A stretch of DNA of 64,000 bases from Halomonas nitroreducens (GTDB lineage: Bacteria; Pseudomonadota; Gammaproteobacteria; Pseudomonadales; Halomonadaceae), in NCBI RefSeq assembly GCF_003966155.1, contig NZ_RXNS01000020.1, positions 17,941 to 81,940 on the forward strand. The letters run 5' to 3'. A model generated the notes under the pieces. The model was not told the origin of the DNA, did not search any database, and saw nothing but the letters and a program-made list of their open reading frames with translations. This document shows, piece by piece, positions 1 to 9,062 of this stretch; within the stretch, counting starts at the first letter, position 1; each line of letters opens with the position of its first letter. The position numbers and the translations under genes are program-made.

Positions 1-584
1 GGGAGTGCCACGGTCTCCTCCAGGGGGCCATCGGCATAGACGGTATCGCCGGAATGGATAAAGAAATCGGGGCGCTGTCGGCGCATCGTCTCGTAGCTGA
101 ACATGCCGCCGCGGGCCTCGTCGATGCCCCAGCCCTGGCCGGCGGTATCGCCGGACCAGACGAAGCGCACGTCGCGGCGGTGCGCCGCGGGCAGGCGAAG
201 TCGTCCGCTGACGGGCTCGCTGAGCGCACGGTGGTCGCCCAGGGCGGCAAAGCGTACCCGGTAGTGGACCTCGTCCATGCCGGCGAGGCCGTCGACATCC
301 AGCTTGGCAGTGAGCCCGGAGGCGGGCAGTGCGTCCGGGCCGCGCAGCCAGCGGGCGCCGTGGAAGTCGGGGTTGTCGGCGATCTCGAGCAGCATCCGGG
401 CGGGACGGTCGACCCGCGACCAGAGCATCACGCGATCATCGAGCATGTCGCCGCTCATCACGCCCGAGGGCATGACCGGCCGTCGGCCATCCGCCATCAC
501 GATCGCTGGCGCCGTCGCCACGGCGCCCAGGGCGGCGCCTCCCTTGAGTCCGAGTTCCAATACCTGCCGGCGGGTAACGTCCAT
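1..584 (-). CDS. PhoD-like alkaline phosphatase (N-terminal part, cut by window edge)
   Basis: Reverse-strand reading frame that starts with ATG at 584 and runs off the left edge after about 194 codons. The N-terminus (MDVTRRQVLELGLKGG) has a twin-arginine-like pair followed by a hydrophobic Ala/Gly stretch ending near AIVMA, suggesting Tat export. Next come SGVMSGDMLDDRVMLWSRV and an Ig-like PhoD N-terminal region, then the first metallophosphatase motifs, VWSGDTAGQGWG and FFIHSGDTVYADG. PhoD family enzymes are secreted Ca/Fe-dependent phosphodiesterases/phosphomonoesterases that release phosphate from organic esters. A GGAGG sequence lies just upstream of the ATG. The catalytic C-terminal part is outside the window, so activity cannot be judged. 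Confidence 0.85.
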   Translation of the reverse strand, partial: MDVTRRQVLELGLKGGAALGAVATAPAIVMADGRRPVMPSGVMSGDMLDDRVMLWSRVDRPARMLLEIADNPDFHGARWLRGPDALPASGLTAKLDVDGLAGMDEVHYRVRFAALGDHRALSEPVSGRLRLPAAHRRDVRFVWSGDTAGQGWGIDEARGGMFSYETMRRQRPDFFIHSGDTVYADGPLEETVAL

Positions 585-766
585 GGTGTCCTCCTTTCCA
601 CACTGGATGTGCCGGCTATCCTGCCGGTGGCCGATGACGCTTCGAGGTCGCCGCAATGACAGTCCCGGTCCGCGCGACAAGCCCGGTCGCGGGCGTTAGG
701 ATGTGGAGCGAATGGCCCCGGCCGGTGGACGTCCGGGGCCGGCGAGGGGAGAGCCATGGGGAACAT

Positions 767-1840
767 ATGTACCTGTTGAAACGAATCAGCACGGCCCTGA
801 TACGTGGCATCGCCGACATGGGCTGGGGGTTGCTCGGGCTGTTGCTGATCGCCTACCTGATGCTGGCCTATGCCGGCCTGTCGGTCACCGGCGAGCAGGC
901 GCTGGTCGCCTCTCCCACGGGCTTCCTCTACTACATGATCGTGACGGTCTCCACGGTCGGCTACGGCGATAGCTCGCCGGTGACCCCGGCCGGGCAGCTG
1001 ATGGTCGCGCTGTTCATCATCCCGGCGGGGATCGGGCTGTTCGCCACCCTGCTGGGCAAGGCCTCGGCCTCCGTCATCTCCCAGTTCACCAAGCGGCTCT
1101 ACGGAGAGCAATCGATCATGCAGCAGGATCATATCGTCATCGTCGGCTTCAACGCCTATACCGAATCGCTGGTCGCCCAGGTCCGGGAGGAGGCCCGAGA
1201 AGGGCAGCTGCTGGCACTCTGCGTGGACGATGCCGCGCCGGCCAAGAACCCCTTCCTGGAGCAGGGGGTAGAGTACTTCCGGGCCGCCACCCTGAGCGAC
1301 GAGAGCCTCTACGAGCGGGCCTCGGTCAAGGAGGCCGCCCTGGTGGTGGTCGACGTGGAGGACGACAGCGAGACCAACCTGGTGTGCATGCACCTGGCGG
1401 CCATCGTCGCCGAGCGCTGCATCATCACGGCCTACGTGAAGAATCAGATGGTGGGGCGCCTGCTCGAGACCCACTGCCCCAAGGTTAACGTGATTCCTTC
1501 TCTCCACCAGAAGATGCTGGTGAAGGCCGCCATCGATCCGGGCAGCGAGGAGGTCCTGCGCCAGCTGGTCGATGTCGACCAGGCGCAGACCCAGTATTCG
1601 ACCCGGCTCGACGGCGTGACGGGGTCGCTGCGGGTCGACCGGCTGGCCGCTCGGTTACGTGCGCGCTGTCGCGCTGCCTTGATCGCCATTCGCCAGGCGG
1701 GAGAGCTGCATCCGACGCTGAACCCCGACGACGATGTCCAGGTGCACCCCGGGGACGAGGTCTTCTACATCGCAAGCCGGCGCATCGGCGTGGCGGAGAT
1801 GGCCGGGCATCTGGCCGGCGAGGAGCCGGACGCGCCCTGA
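767..1840 (+). CDS. Two-TM potassium-channel-like protein with TrkA-N/TrkA-C domains
   Basis: Protein of 357 aa from ATG 767, preceded by GGGGA at 758-762; the frame is open further upstream but without a better start. Hydrophobic segments at about residues 17-38 and 77-97 flank a pore loop carrying the selectivity filter TVGYGD (residues 63-68). A Rossmann RCK/TrkA-N domain follows (DHIVIVGFN near 118), and a TrkA-C-like domain ends the protein (VHPGDEVFYIAS). The layout is that of MthK/Kch-like ligand-gated potassium channels in the inner membrane, with the RCK part cytosolic. A GC-rich inverted repeat (714-721 with 733-740) lies in the leader. The ion selectivity is inferred from the filter only. 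Confidence 0.85.
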   Translation: MYLLKRISTALIRGIADMGWGLLGLLLIAYLMLAYAGLSVTGEQALVASPTGFLYYMIVTVSTVGYGDSSPVTPAGQLMVALFIIPAGIGLFATLLGKASASVISQFTKRLYGEQSIMQQDHIVIVGFNAYTESLVAQVREEAREGQLLALCVDDAAPAKNPFLEQGVEYFRAATLSDESLYERASVKEAALVVVDVEDDSETNLVCMHLAAIVAERCIITAYVKNQMVGRLLETHCPKVNVIPSLHQKMLVKAAIDPGSEEVLRQLVDVDQAQTQYSTRLDGVTGSLRVDRLAARLRARCRAALIAIRQAGELHPTLNPDDDVQVHPGDEVFYIASRRIGVAEMAGHLAGEEPDAP

Positions 1841-1862
1841 ACGCGTCCGGCGGTGGGGCAGG

Positions 1863-1885
1863 GCGCCGGGGCGAGGCCCCGGCGC
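1863..1885. terminator. GC-rich hairpin between convergent genes
   Basis: Perfect 9-bp arms (GCGCCGGGG / CCCCGGCGC) with a 5-nt loop lie between the convergent ends of the channel gene and gabT. There is no clear U-tract on either strand, so it may act as a weak bidirectional terminator or as an mRNA 3'-end stabiliser. Confidence 0.5.
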
Positions 1886-1890
1886 GGGGG

Positions 1891-3189
1891 TCAGGCGGTG
1901 GCGGCGCTCTTGCTGCCCACCAGCTCCTGGAGGGACTCCTCGATGATCGCCAGGCCTTCCTCGAGGATCTCGTCCTCGATGGTGACCGGCATCAGGAAGC
2001 GAATGGTGTTGCCGTAGAGCCCGCAGGACAGCAGGATCAGGCCCTTCTCGCGGGCCTTCTTGCACAGGGCGCCGGCCAGGTCCGCATCCGGGGTGTGGTG
2101 GGCCTTGTCGGCGACCAGGTCGATGGCGGCCATGGCCCCCATGTTGCGGGCGTTGTCGACGCAGGCGAAGTCCTGCTCCCACTTCGCGAAGCGCTGGGCC
2201 AGCTTGTCGCCGAGGGCCTGGCTCTTCTCGAGGATGCCTTCCTGCTCGAAGACCTCGAGCACCGCCAGGGTGGCGGCACAGGAGACCGGGCTGCCGGTGT
2301 AGGTGCCACCCAGCGAGTTGCCGCCGGAGGCGTCCATGTGCTTGTCGGTACCCACCACGGCGGAGATCGGCATGCCGTCGGCCATGCTCTTGGCCATGGT
2401 GATGATGTCCGGTTCCACGCCGCTGTGCTCGATGGCGAACATCTTGCCGGTGCGCCCGAAGCCGGACTGCACCTCGTCGATGATCATCAGCATGCCGTGC
2501 TCGTCGCAGAGCTCGCGGATCGCCTTGAGGAAGCTGGCGGGCGCCGGGTAGAAGCCGCCTTCGCCGAGCACCGGCTCGAGCACGATCGCCGCGGTGTCGC
2601 GGGGGTTGGCGTCGGTCTTCAGGGCCATCTTCAGGCCGCGCAGCGCCTCGTCCTCGCTGACCCCGTGGTAGGGCACGGGATAGGGCGCGCGGAAGACATT
2701 GCCCGGCATGCTGCCGAAGTCGGTGGCGTAGGGTGCGACCTTGCCGTTCATGGCCATGGTCATGAAGGTGCGACCGTGGTAACCGCCGTCGAAGCAGATG
2801 ACGTTGTTCTTGCCGGTGGCCGCGCGGGCGACCTTGACCGCGTTCTCCAGGGCCTCGGCCCCGGAATTGGCCAGCATCACCTTGGCATGGCCGCGCACCG
2901 GGGTGACCTGGCTGAGCTTCTCGGCCACCTTCACGTAGCCCTCATAGGGCATCACGGTCTGGCAGGTGTGCATCACCTTGTCGAGCTGGTCCTTGACCGC
3001 CTGGACCACCTTGGGGTGACGATGGCCGATGTTGAGCACCCCGATGCCGCCGGCGAAGTCGATGATGCGATTGCCGTCGGCGTCCCAGATCAGGGCATTC
3101 TCGGCCCGGTCGGCAAATTGAGTGGCCGGGCTCGCGGCGCCGTTGGCGACGTAGCGCTGCTTGAGCTCGTTGAGTTGGGCGTTAGTCAT
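1891..3189 (-). CDS. gabT: 4-aminobutyrate aminotransferase
   Basis: Protein of 432 aa, a class-III PLP aminotransferase. It transfers the amino group of GABA to 2-oxoglutarate, giving succinate semialdehyde and glutamate. Visible family motifs are NSGAEALENAVK for the PLP phosphate, the GGYHGR segment, IIDEVQSGFGRTG with the cofactor-binding aspartate, and the Schiff-base lysine in ITMAKSMADG (K267). It is the second gene of a two-gene unit: gabD ends 35 bp upstream on the same strand and makes the enzyme that consumes its product. A role with related omega-amino acids (for example 5-aminovalerate) is possible. Confidence 0.93.
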   Translation of the reverse strand: MTNAQLNELKQRYVANGAASPATQFADRAENALIWDADGNRIIDFAGGIGVLNIGHRHPKVVQAVKDQLDKVMHTCQTVMPYEGYVKVAEKLSQVTPVRGHAKVMLANSGAEALENAVKVARAATGKNNVICFDGGYHGRTFMTMAMNGKVAPYATDFGSMPGNVFRAPYPVPYHGVSEDEALRGLKMALKTDANPRDTAAIVLEPVLGEGGFYPAPASFLKAIRELCDEHGMLMIIDEVQSGFGRTGKMFAIEHSGVEPDIITMAKSMADGMPISAVVGTDKHMDASGGNSLGGTYTGSPVSCAATLAVLEVFEQEGILEKSQALGDKLAQRFAKWEQDFACVDNARNMGAMAAIDLVADKAHHTPDADLAGALCKKAREKGLILLSCGLYGNTIRFLMPVTIEDEILEEGLAIIEESLQELVGSKSAATA

Positions 3190-3224
3190 GAGTTGCCTCC
3201 AGTTGGAAAAAGCGTTGCGGGCGA

Positions 3225-4670
3225 TTACAGGCCGCCGACACAGACGTATTTTAGTTCAGTGTACTCGTCCAGACCGTGGTGCGATCCCTCACGCCCCAGG
3301 CCCGATTCCTTGACGCCGCCGAACGGCGCGAGTTCGGTGGACAGGATGCCCTCGTTCACCGCCACCATGCCATATTCCAGGCCCTCCATGACCCGCCAGA
3401 TGCGGCGATAGTCGCGGGCATAGAAGTAGGCGGCCAGGCCGAACTCGGTGGCATTGGCCATGGCCACGGCATCCTCGTCCCGCTCGAAGCGGAACACCGG
3501 CGCCAGCGGGCCGAAGGTCTCCTCGCTGGCGACGCGCATGGTGTCGGTCACCTCGCCGATCACGGTGGGCTGGAAGAAGGTTCCGCCCCGGGCATGGGGT
3601 TCGCCACCACAGACCAGCCGGCCACCCTTGGCCAGGGCATCGGCGATATGGGCGCGGACCTTGTCCACCGCCGCCTGGTTGATCAGCGGCCCCTGGACCA
3701 CGCCCTCGTCGAGGCCGTTGCCCACCTGGAGTTCGGCCGCCCGGGCCGCCAGCTTGTCGAGGAAGGCCTCGTAGACGCCGGCCTGAACCAGGAGGCGATT
3801 GGTGCACACGCAGGTCTGACCGGAGTTGCGGAATTTCGAGGCCACGGCGCCTTCCACCGCGGCGTCCAGGTCGGCATCATCGAAGACGATGAAGGGCGCA
3901 TTGCCGCCGAGCTCCATGGAGGCCTTCTTGACGGTGCCGGCACACTGGGTCAGCAGCCGCTTGCCCACCGCGGTGGAGCCGGTGAAGGAGACCTTGCGCA
4001 CCCGCGGGTCGGTGGTCAGCACCTCGCCGATCTCGGCGGGACGCGAGGCCGTCACCACATTGATGACCCCGGCGGGGAAACCGGCGTCCTCGGCCAGCCT
4101 GGCCAGTGCCAGGGCGGTCAGCGGCGTGGCCTCGGCCGGCTTGATCACCACCGGGCAGCCGGCGGCCAGCGCCGGGGCGCACTTGCGGGTGATCATCGCC
4201 AGGGGGAAGTTCCAGGGGGTGATCGCCGCGACCACCCCGATCGGCTCGCGGAACACCAGGATGCGCTTGTCCACGCCGTGGCTCGGCAGGGTCTCGCCCG
4301 CCATGCGCTTGGCCTCCTCGGCGTAGAACTCGACGAAGCTGGCGCCATAGGCCACCTCGCCGCGGGACTCGGCCAGGGGCTTGCCCTGCTCGCGGGTCAT
4401 CAGCCGGGCCAGCTCGTCCTGGTGGGCCATGATGCGCTCGAACCAACCGCGCAGCAGGACGGCGCGCTCCTTGGCTGTCCGGCGACGCCAGGCCGGCCAG
4501 GCGGCCTCGGCGGCGGCTACGGCCTCCCGGGCATCCTCGGCGCCGAGGTCAGGGACCTCGGCCAGGACCTCGCCGGTGGCCGGGTCGGTGACAGGGAAGC
4601 GGCGCTCGGCGTCGCGCCATTGGCCGGCGACGTAGGCCTTGTCGATCAGCAGCTCGGATTCGGCGTTCAT
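3225..4670 (-). CDS. gabD: Succinate-semialdehyde dehydrogenase
   Basis: Protein of 481 aa, the usual length for GabD. It oxidises succinate semialdehyde to succinate, normally with NADP+. Motifs of the aldehyde dehydrogenase superfamily are TPWNFPLAM (residues 151-159), the cofactor loop FTGSTAVGK, the general base glutamate in MELGG (E253), and the nucleophile in NSGQTCVC (C287, with the extra cysteine C289 typical of GabD). It precedes gabT in the same transcript, so GABA is carried to the TCA cycle by the pair. No regulator gene is adjacent. Confidence 0.92.
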   Translation of the reverse strand: MNAESELLIDKAYVAGQWRDAERRFPVTDPATGEVLAEVPDLGAEDAREAVAAAEAAWPAWRRRTAKERAVLLRGWFERIMAHQDELARLMTREQGKPLAESRGEVAYGASFVEFYAEEAKRMAGETLPSHGVDKRILVFREPIGVVAAITPWNFPLAMITRKCAPALAAGCPVVIKPAEATPLTALALARLAEDAGFPAGVINVVTASRPAEIGEVLTTDPRVRKVSFTGSTAVGKRLLTQCAGTVKKASMELGGNAPFIVFDDADLDAAVEGAVASKFRNSGQTCVCTNRLLVQAGVYEAFLDKLAARAAELQVGNGLDEGVVQGPLINQAAVDKVRAHIADALAKGGRLVCGGEPHARGGTFFQPTVIGEVTDTMRVASEETFGPLAPVFRFERDEDAVAMANATEFGLAAYFYARDYRRIWRVMEGLEYGMVAVNEGILSTELAPFGGVKESGLGREGSHHGLDEYTELKYVCVGGL

Positions 4671-4758
4671 GGGCTCTCCGACTCGGGGTGGTTATGTTGT
4701 TTGACGAGTGTGCATTATTTAAAACAAAACGCCAAGCCCGCGCGTGCAACCTTATCGT

Positions 4759-4774
4759 CCTGGACTGATCCAGG
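4759..4774. promoter_or_regulatory. Inverted repeat in the gabD / DUF1266 divergent intergenic region
   Basis: CCTGGA-CTGA-TCCAGG, 6-bp arms with a 4-bp spacer, sits in the 226-bp region between the divergent gabD and the DUF1266-like gene. A half-site-like repeat (GCCTGGATTCC) follows about 15 bp on. This is a possible operator for either gene; no regulator is identified. Confidence 0.3.
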
Positions 4775-4896
4775 GCATCGGCGCGAGCGCCTGGATTCCG
4801 TTACACTATGTCGCCGAATTATTGTGTGTGGCGCCCGTAGGCCGTCCCGTGGCGCGTGCGTCCGTTACCCGATCCGGAAGTATGGCGAGGTGAGCC

Positions 4897-7356
4897 TTGG
4901 TCGATCCCTTGAATGCCTGGTGGGCCCAGCAGCTGGTGCTGTGTGACTGGGCCTTCGCGCCCGACCCCCTGACGCTGGAAGCCGAGGTGGCCGTCGCCCG
5001 CCTGAAGAGCCTGGGCGTCGTCGATCGCGGTGAACTGGGCTGGCGCCTGCTGGAGGCCCTGGAGATCGGTGACCCCGACCCGGCGCGGTTGCTCTCGGCG
5101 CTGGAGGTCACGGCGCTGGCCGGGGCGGCGGGATGGCTCAGCGAGTCCCGGGCTCGCGACTGGGCCCAGTGCCTGGCCGAGGAGATCTGCGCCCATCACC
5201 ATGAACTGGACGACTGGCTCGCGGCCCTGTGCCGGGCGCGCAGTGTCGAGGGCTGGGTGCGCGGCGACGACGGCTTCAGCGAGGCCTGCGAGGCCCTGGC
5301 GACCCTCGAGCACGAGGGAGAGGGCGTGACCTGGGACCTGCTGCGGGAATGGCTGGTGGTCAACCGCCGTCCCCTCGTGCTGTGGCCCGAGGCGCCCGAG
5401 GAGCAGCCCTGGCGGCTGCGCGCGGCCTTTTCCCCGGTGCTGGAGCTGCCGGCCGGGACCCTGGACTGGCAGGGGCTGTCGACCTGGCTGGCAGAGGACT
5501 GGCGGGTCAGCGGTCGCGACGAGTTGATCCGGGTGCTGTTGTGGCTGGCCGCCCAGGGGGACCGGCAGGCCTGGGACCTCGATGCCACTCGCCTGCTGGA
5601 GGGCGACGGCCCCCAGCGGCAGGCCTGGCTCGAGGGGCTCGCGCCCCAGGAGGTCGCGGCAGGCCGCGTGCTGCTCGGGTTCGTGGAGCGTGGCGAGCCC
5701 CTGGAGTGGGCCGCCTGGGACTGGCTGCGACTGGTGGACCTGGCCTGGGCCGGTGCCTGTCAGGGCTGGCTCGACGAGTCGGAGGCCCGTGATTTCGCGG
5801 CGCACGGGGCGGATCTGGTAATGCGACGCTACAGCGACTGGTCGGCCCTGGCCCGGGCCTACCAGCGTGGTCGCAGTCTCTTCGAGGGCCATGACCGGCT
5901 CGGCGACCTTGCCGCCGACTGGGCGCTGCTGTTGCAGTCCCCGGTGAGTCCCTGGAAGCCCCCCCTGCAGGGCCTGGTCGACGAGGCGATCCTGGAGGCC
6001 TCGCGGGCGGCCATGCGCGCCTGGCGCCGGGATCCCCGCCACTGGGTGCTGGCGCTGGCCGCCGTGCGTGAACCCGAACTGGCAGGGCGCCAGGGCGTCG
6101 CTCCGATGCTGCCCTCGGCGCGCCGGGAGGATGCCCGTGGCTATCTCGCCGAGACGCTCGACCTGCATGCCGAGGAGGGCGCCGAGGCCCTGGCGCGCTA
6201 CTGGTTACCGGCCCAGGCCCATCATCTCAACCAGCTGGCTGCGGACGCCGCCCACGGCATCCTGCCGCCGGCCCAGACGCCCTTCGGCCACGCTGCTCCG
6301 GCCGATCTTGCCGGGCGCGATGCCCTGGGGCGCGGCAGTCGCCACGCCGCAACCATCCACATGGCCGAGAAGTATGCCTTCCACCTGCAGATGGCCATGG
6401 ACAGCGAGCTGTTCGACGCCCAGCGGCTGTCGGCGCTGGCCACGGCGCTGCATGGCTCGCTGTGCCGCTTCTACCCGGATGCCCGTCGCCTGCTGTCGGC
6501 CTGGGCCCACTGGGAGGCGCTGCTGCCCGAGCCCGACCAGCCCTCGCTGGTCGCGGAGATCCGCTGGCACCTGGACGACCCGGGCAGCCTCTTTCACTGG
6601 CTGGACTGGCAGCCCGGGGAATGGCAGGAGCCCGGTCCCCGTCCGAACCTGACGCACTTCACCGCCATGGCCCTGGTGGGACCGCTCAACAGTGCCGCCT
6701 GGAGCCTGCCCCAGCCGGAGAGCGAGCGGGAGTGTGTCTCGATCCGCGAGTGGGTCGACAGCCACTATGGCCTCCATGGCCCCGCCGAGCTGGGCGATTT
6801 CCTCAGCTACCTGCTGGAGGTCGGGGATCGCCAGGAGTACCAGATCAACTACGCTCCCTACACCCTGAACCACGGGCGGCTGGCTTCCGAGATCGCCACC
6901 CTGGAGTCCGGCGAGTGCGCCGAGGACGAGCGCAATCACCTGCTGCGCCTGCAGCGCGTGCGCGATGACGAGGACGGCTGCAACGACCTGGACCTGGCCG
7001 CCTGGGATCTGGCTCAGGCGGTGGACCTGGCGATTGCCGGTCGTCAGCTGGGCTGGCTCGGCGAGGGGGAGTTCCTGAAGTGGCTGGAGCGAGCCCACGG
7101 CCTGGCCGCCCAGCACTATGGCGGCTGGGCAGAATATGCCCGGGGACTCTACGCCGGCTTTTCCTTCTTCATGGGCGAGACGGCGGAGCGCGAGGCCTTC
7201 CTGGCCGGCTTCCGCCAGGCCCTGGTGAGCTGGCTGGCCGCCGCCCCGCCCCTGGCCGGTCCCTGGGCGAGCCTCGACTTTCCCGGGGCGCGGCCTCGGC
7301 ACTGGGCGCCGATGCACGTGGACACCCTGCCCGGGGACGGCCGCCAGCTTCATTGA
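4897..7356 (+). CDS. Large DUF1266-like repeat protein of unknown function
   Basis: Protein of 819 aa. I chose TTG at 4897 because GAGGTGAG lies 4-11 bp upstream; no ATG or GTG is nearby in frame. The clearest recognisable segment is near residues 690-745: AAWDLAQAVDLAIAGRQLGW, then LGEGEF and GGWAEYARGLYAGFSFF. It matches the DUF1266 pattern of Trp-Asp-leu-x-Arg/Gln-x2-x-leu, a Gly-Trp/Tyr-Leu turn, and a Trp-x2-tyr/phe-x3-Tyr helix. A similar segment is at about 274-335 (AAWDWLRLVDLAWAGACQGW, YSDWSALARAYQRGRSLF), with weaker ones at about 55-115 and 490-545. No signal peptide or membrane span is visible, and the protein is rich in Trp, Leu and acidic residues. DUF1266 has no established biochemical function, so none is assigned. 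Confidence 0.7.
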   Translation: MVDPLNAWWAQQLVLCDWAFAPDPLTLEAEVAVARLKSLGVVDRGELGWRLLEALEIGDPDPARLLSALEVTALAGAAGWLSESRARDWAQCLAEEICAHHHELDDWLAALCRARSVEGWVRGDDGFSEACEALATLEHEGEGVTWDLLREWLVVNRRPLVLWPEAPEEQPWRLRAAFSPVLELPAGTLDWQGLSTWLAEDWRVSGRDELIRVLLWLAAQGDRQAWDLDATRLLEGDGPQRQAWLEGLAPQEVAAGRVLLGFVERGEPLEWAAWDWLRLVDLAWAGACQGWLDESEARDFAAHGADLVMRRYSDWSALARAYQRGRSLFEGHDRLGDLAADWALLLQSPVSPWKPPLQGLVDEAILEASRAAMRAWRRDPRHWVLALAAVREPELAGRQGVAPMLPSARREDARGYLAETLDLHAEEGAEALARYWLPAQAHHLNQLAADAAHGILPPAQTPFGHAAPADLAGRDALGRGSRHAATIHMAEKYAFHLQMAMDSELFDAQRLSALATALHGSLCRFYPDARRLLSAWAHWEALLPEPDQPSLVAEIRWHLDDPGSLFHWLDWQPGEWQEPGPRPNLTHFTAMALVGPLNSAAWSLPQPESERECVSIREWVDSHYGLHGPAELGDFLSYLLEVGDRQEYQINYAPYTLNHGRLASEIATLESGECAEDERNHLLRLQRVRDDEDGCNDLDLAAWDLAQAVDLAIAGRQLGWLGEGEFLKWLERAHGLAAQHYGGWAEYARGLYAGFSFFMGETAEREAFLAGFRQALVSWLAAAPPLAGPWASLDFPGARPRHWAPMHVDTLPGDGRQLH

Positions 7357-7435
7357 GAGGGCTCGCCAGCGTGCGCCGGGATGGCTATCATGCGGCCCGT
7401 GCCTGCCCGGCGGCGGGACCCGAACGCGAGGAAGC

Positions 7436-8086
7436 GTGAAGAGAGGAGTGCAAGCAGGGATGCGAGGCCCGAGATCAAGTCGCCACCTCCTGGCGGTGCT
7501 GTCACTGGCCCTGCTGGCCGGGTGCGCTGCCTCCGGGGGCGGCCCCGAGCCGGTGGAGGACTATTTTGCCCGGGACCTGCCGGGTCTCGACCGCGGGCCA
7601 CGCATGTCGCCGGTCGACAATCCCATCCTCGCCGCCCGGGGGCTGCGCAACCCGCCCCCGGCGCTCATCCGGCGTGCCCTGCTGGCCCAGCATCAGCGCT
7701 GGCTGGGCACCCCCTACCGGCTGGGCGGCACCACGCGTCGTGGCATCGACTGCTCGGCCCTGGTCCAGCACGTGTTCGCCGACACCTTCCGCCTGGAGTT
7801 GCCCCGCACGACCCTGCAGCAGGTGCACGAGGGCGAGCCGGTGGCCCGCAAGGCGCTGCGGCCGGGGGACCTGGTATTCTTTCGCCCGCCCGGGGTGAGT
7901 CGCCACGTCGGCATCTACGTCGGCGAGGGTCGCTTCCTGCATGCCTCCACCTCGCGGGGCGTCAAGCTCTCCTCCCTGGAGAACCGCTACTGGCGCCGCC
8001 ACTTCTGGCAGGCTCGCCGACCGCTGGATACCGTCCGCCTGGCGAGGCGCCTCGAGTCCCACGCCCTGCTCAGCGGCGAGGGGTGA
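7436..8086 (+). CDS. NlpC/P60 family lipoprotein peptidase
   Basis: Protein of 216 aa from GTG 7436 (GAGGA just upstream); ATG 7460 is an in-frame alternative that better fits a short signal peptide. A lipoprotein signal ends in LLAGC (C30), so the mature protein should be lipid-anchored in the envelope. The NlpC/P60 core has the catalytic cysteine in GIDCSALV (C106) and histidines in SRHVGIYVG (H157) and FLHAST (H169). Family members cleave peptidoglycan stem peptides; the size and layout resemble the Spr/MepS and NlpC endopeptidases. It follows the DUF1266-like gene by 79 bp and may be cotranscribed. Confidence 0.88.
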   Translation: MKRGVQAGMRGPRSSRHLLAVLSLALLAGCAASGGGPEPVEDYFARDLPGLDRGPRMSPVDNPILAARGLRNPPPALIRRALLAQHQRWLGTPYRLGGTTRRGIDCSALVQHVFADTFRLELPRTTLQQVHEGEPVARKALRPGDLVFFRPPGVSRHVGIYVGEGRFLHASTSRGVKLSSLENRYWRRHFWQARRPLDTVRLARRLESHALLSGEG

Positions 8087-8096
8087 GCCCGGGCCC

Positions 8097-8975
8097 TCAG
8101 CGATTGGCCAGCACGAAGTCGACGAAGGCCTGCTCGGCCCGCGACAGGTAGGCCCCCTCGGCCCAGGCCAGGGACAGGTCGAGCCAGGCCGGGGGGTCGA
8201 AGGACACCGCCGCCAGCTCCGGCTCCTCCACCACCCGGCGCAGGAAGGTGGTGATCCCGAAGCCGCGGCTGACGATCGCCTTGGTCAGCGGGATCAGGTT
8301 CGACTCGAAAGCGACGTCAGCCTCGGCGCCGCGCTCCCGGGCCAGGATGTCGACGAACTCCCGGTGGAAATAGCCGTCCTGGAAGAGCACCAGCGGTTCG
8401 GCGAAGAAGGCCTCCGGTGTGACGCTCGTGCGGCCGGCGTAGGCGTGATCCCGGGGCACGCAGACCACCATTTCCTCCCGTACCAGGTGACGGCGTGTCA
8501 GATGGTGGCTGGCTCCGTCGTCGATGACCACACCGAGGTCCAGCTCGCCGGCGGCAATCATTTGCTGTAGGCGGCGGGCCCCGGCCTCCACGACAGTCAG
8601 GCGAAGGCCGGGGTAGCGTGACTTGAAGCCCATCAGCAGCGGCGGGAAATAGTAGGAACCGAGCATCGAGGGGATGCCGATGCGCAGATCTCCCTTGACC
8701 AGGTCGTGGAGCTCGCGCATTGCCAGGTGGGCGGCCTCGGCCCGCTCGACCACCGCCCGGGCCTGGTCGACGAAGGCCTCGCCCTCCGGGGTGAGGGCAA
8801 TGCGGCGCTCGTGGCGCTGGAACAGCGTCAGGCCCAGGCGATGCTCGAGGTTGGCGATGGTCTGGCTGACCGCGGACTGGGCCACGTGCAACTCGCGGGC
8901 GGCCGCGCTGAAGCCGCCCCGGTTCACTACCGCGAGGAAGACGCCGAGGGTCCGCAGGTCGAAGGGTAGAGTCAT
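8097..8975 (-). CDS. LysR family transcriptional regulator
   Basis: Protein of 292 aa, standard length for the family. The N-terminal winged helix-turn-helix is clear (LGVFLAVVNRGGFSAAARELH, then AVSQTIANLEHRLGLTLFQR), followed by a periplasmic-binding-protein-like effector domain. It is divergent from an MFS transporter gene with 87 bp between start codons, the classical arrangement in which a LysR protein controls its neighbour. The arrangement resembles E. coli ynfL/ynfM. The effector is unknown. Confidence 0.9.
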   Translation of the reverse strand: MTLPFDLRTLGVFLAVVNRGGFSAAARELHVAQSAVSQTIANLEHRLGLTLFQRHERRIALTPEGEAFVDQARAVVERAEAAHLAMRELHDLVKGDLRIGIPSMLGSYYFPPLLMGFKSRYPGLRLTVVEAGARRLQQMIAAGELDLGVVIDDGASHHLTRRHLVREEMVVCVPRDHAYAGRTSVTPEAFFAEPLVLFQDGYFHREFVDILARERGAEADVAFESNLIPLTKAIVSRGFGITTFLRRVVEEPELAAVSFDPPAWLDLSLAWAEGAYLSRAEQAFVDFVLANR

Positions 8976-9062
8976 AAGTCAATCCGATGGTTGTTATCAC
9001 TATCTTCTGTTTGGCTTATGATTGTGCGCCGGCGATCATGCGCTTCCAACCCGGAGGTGACC

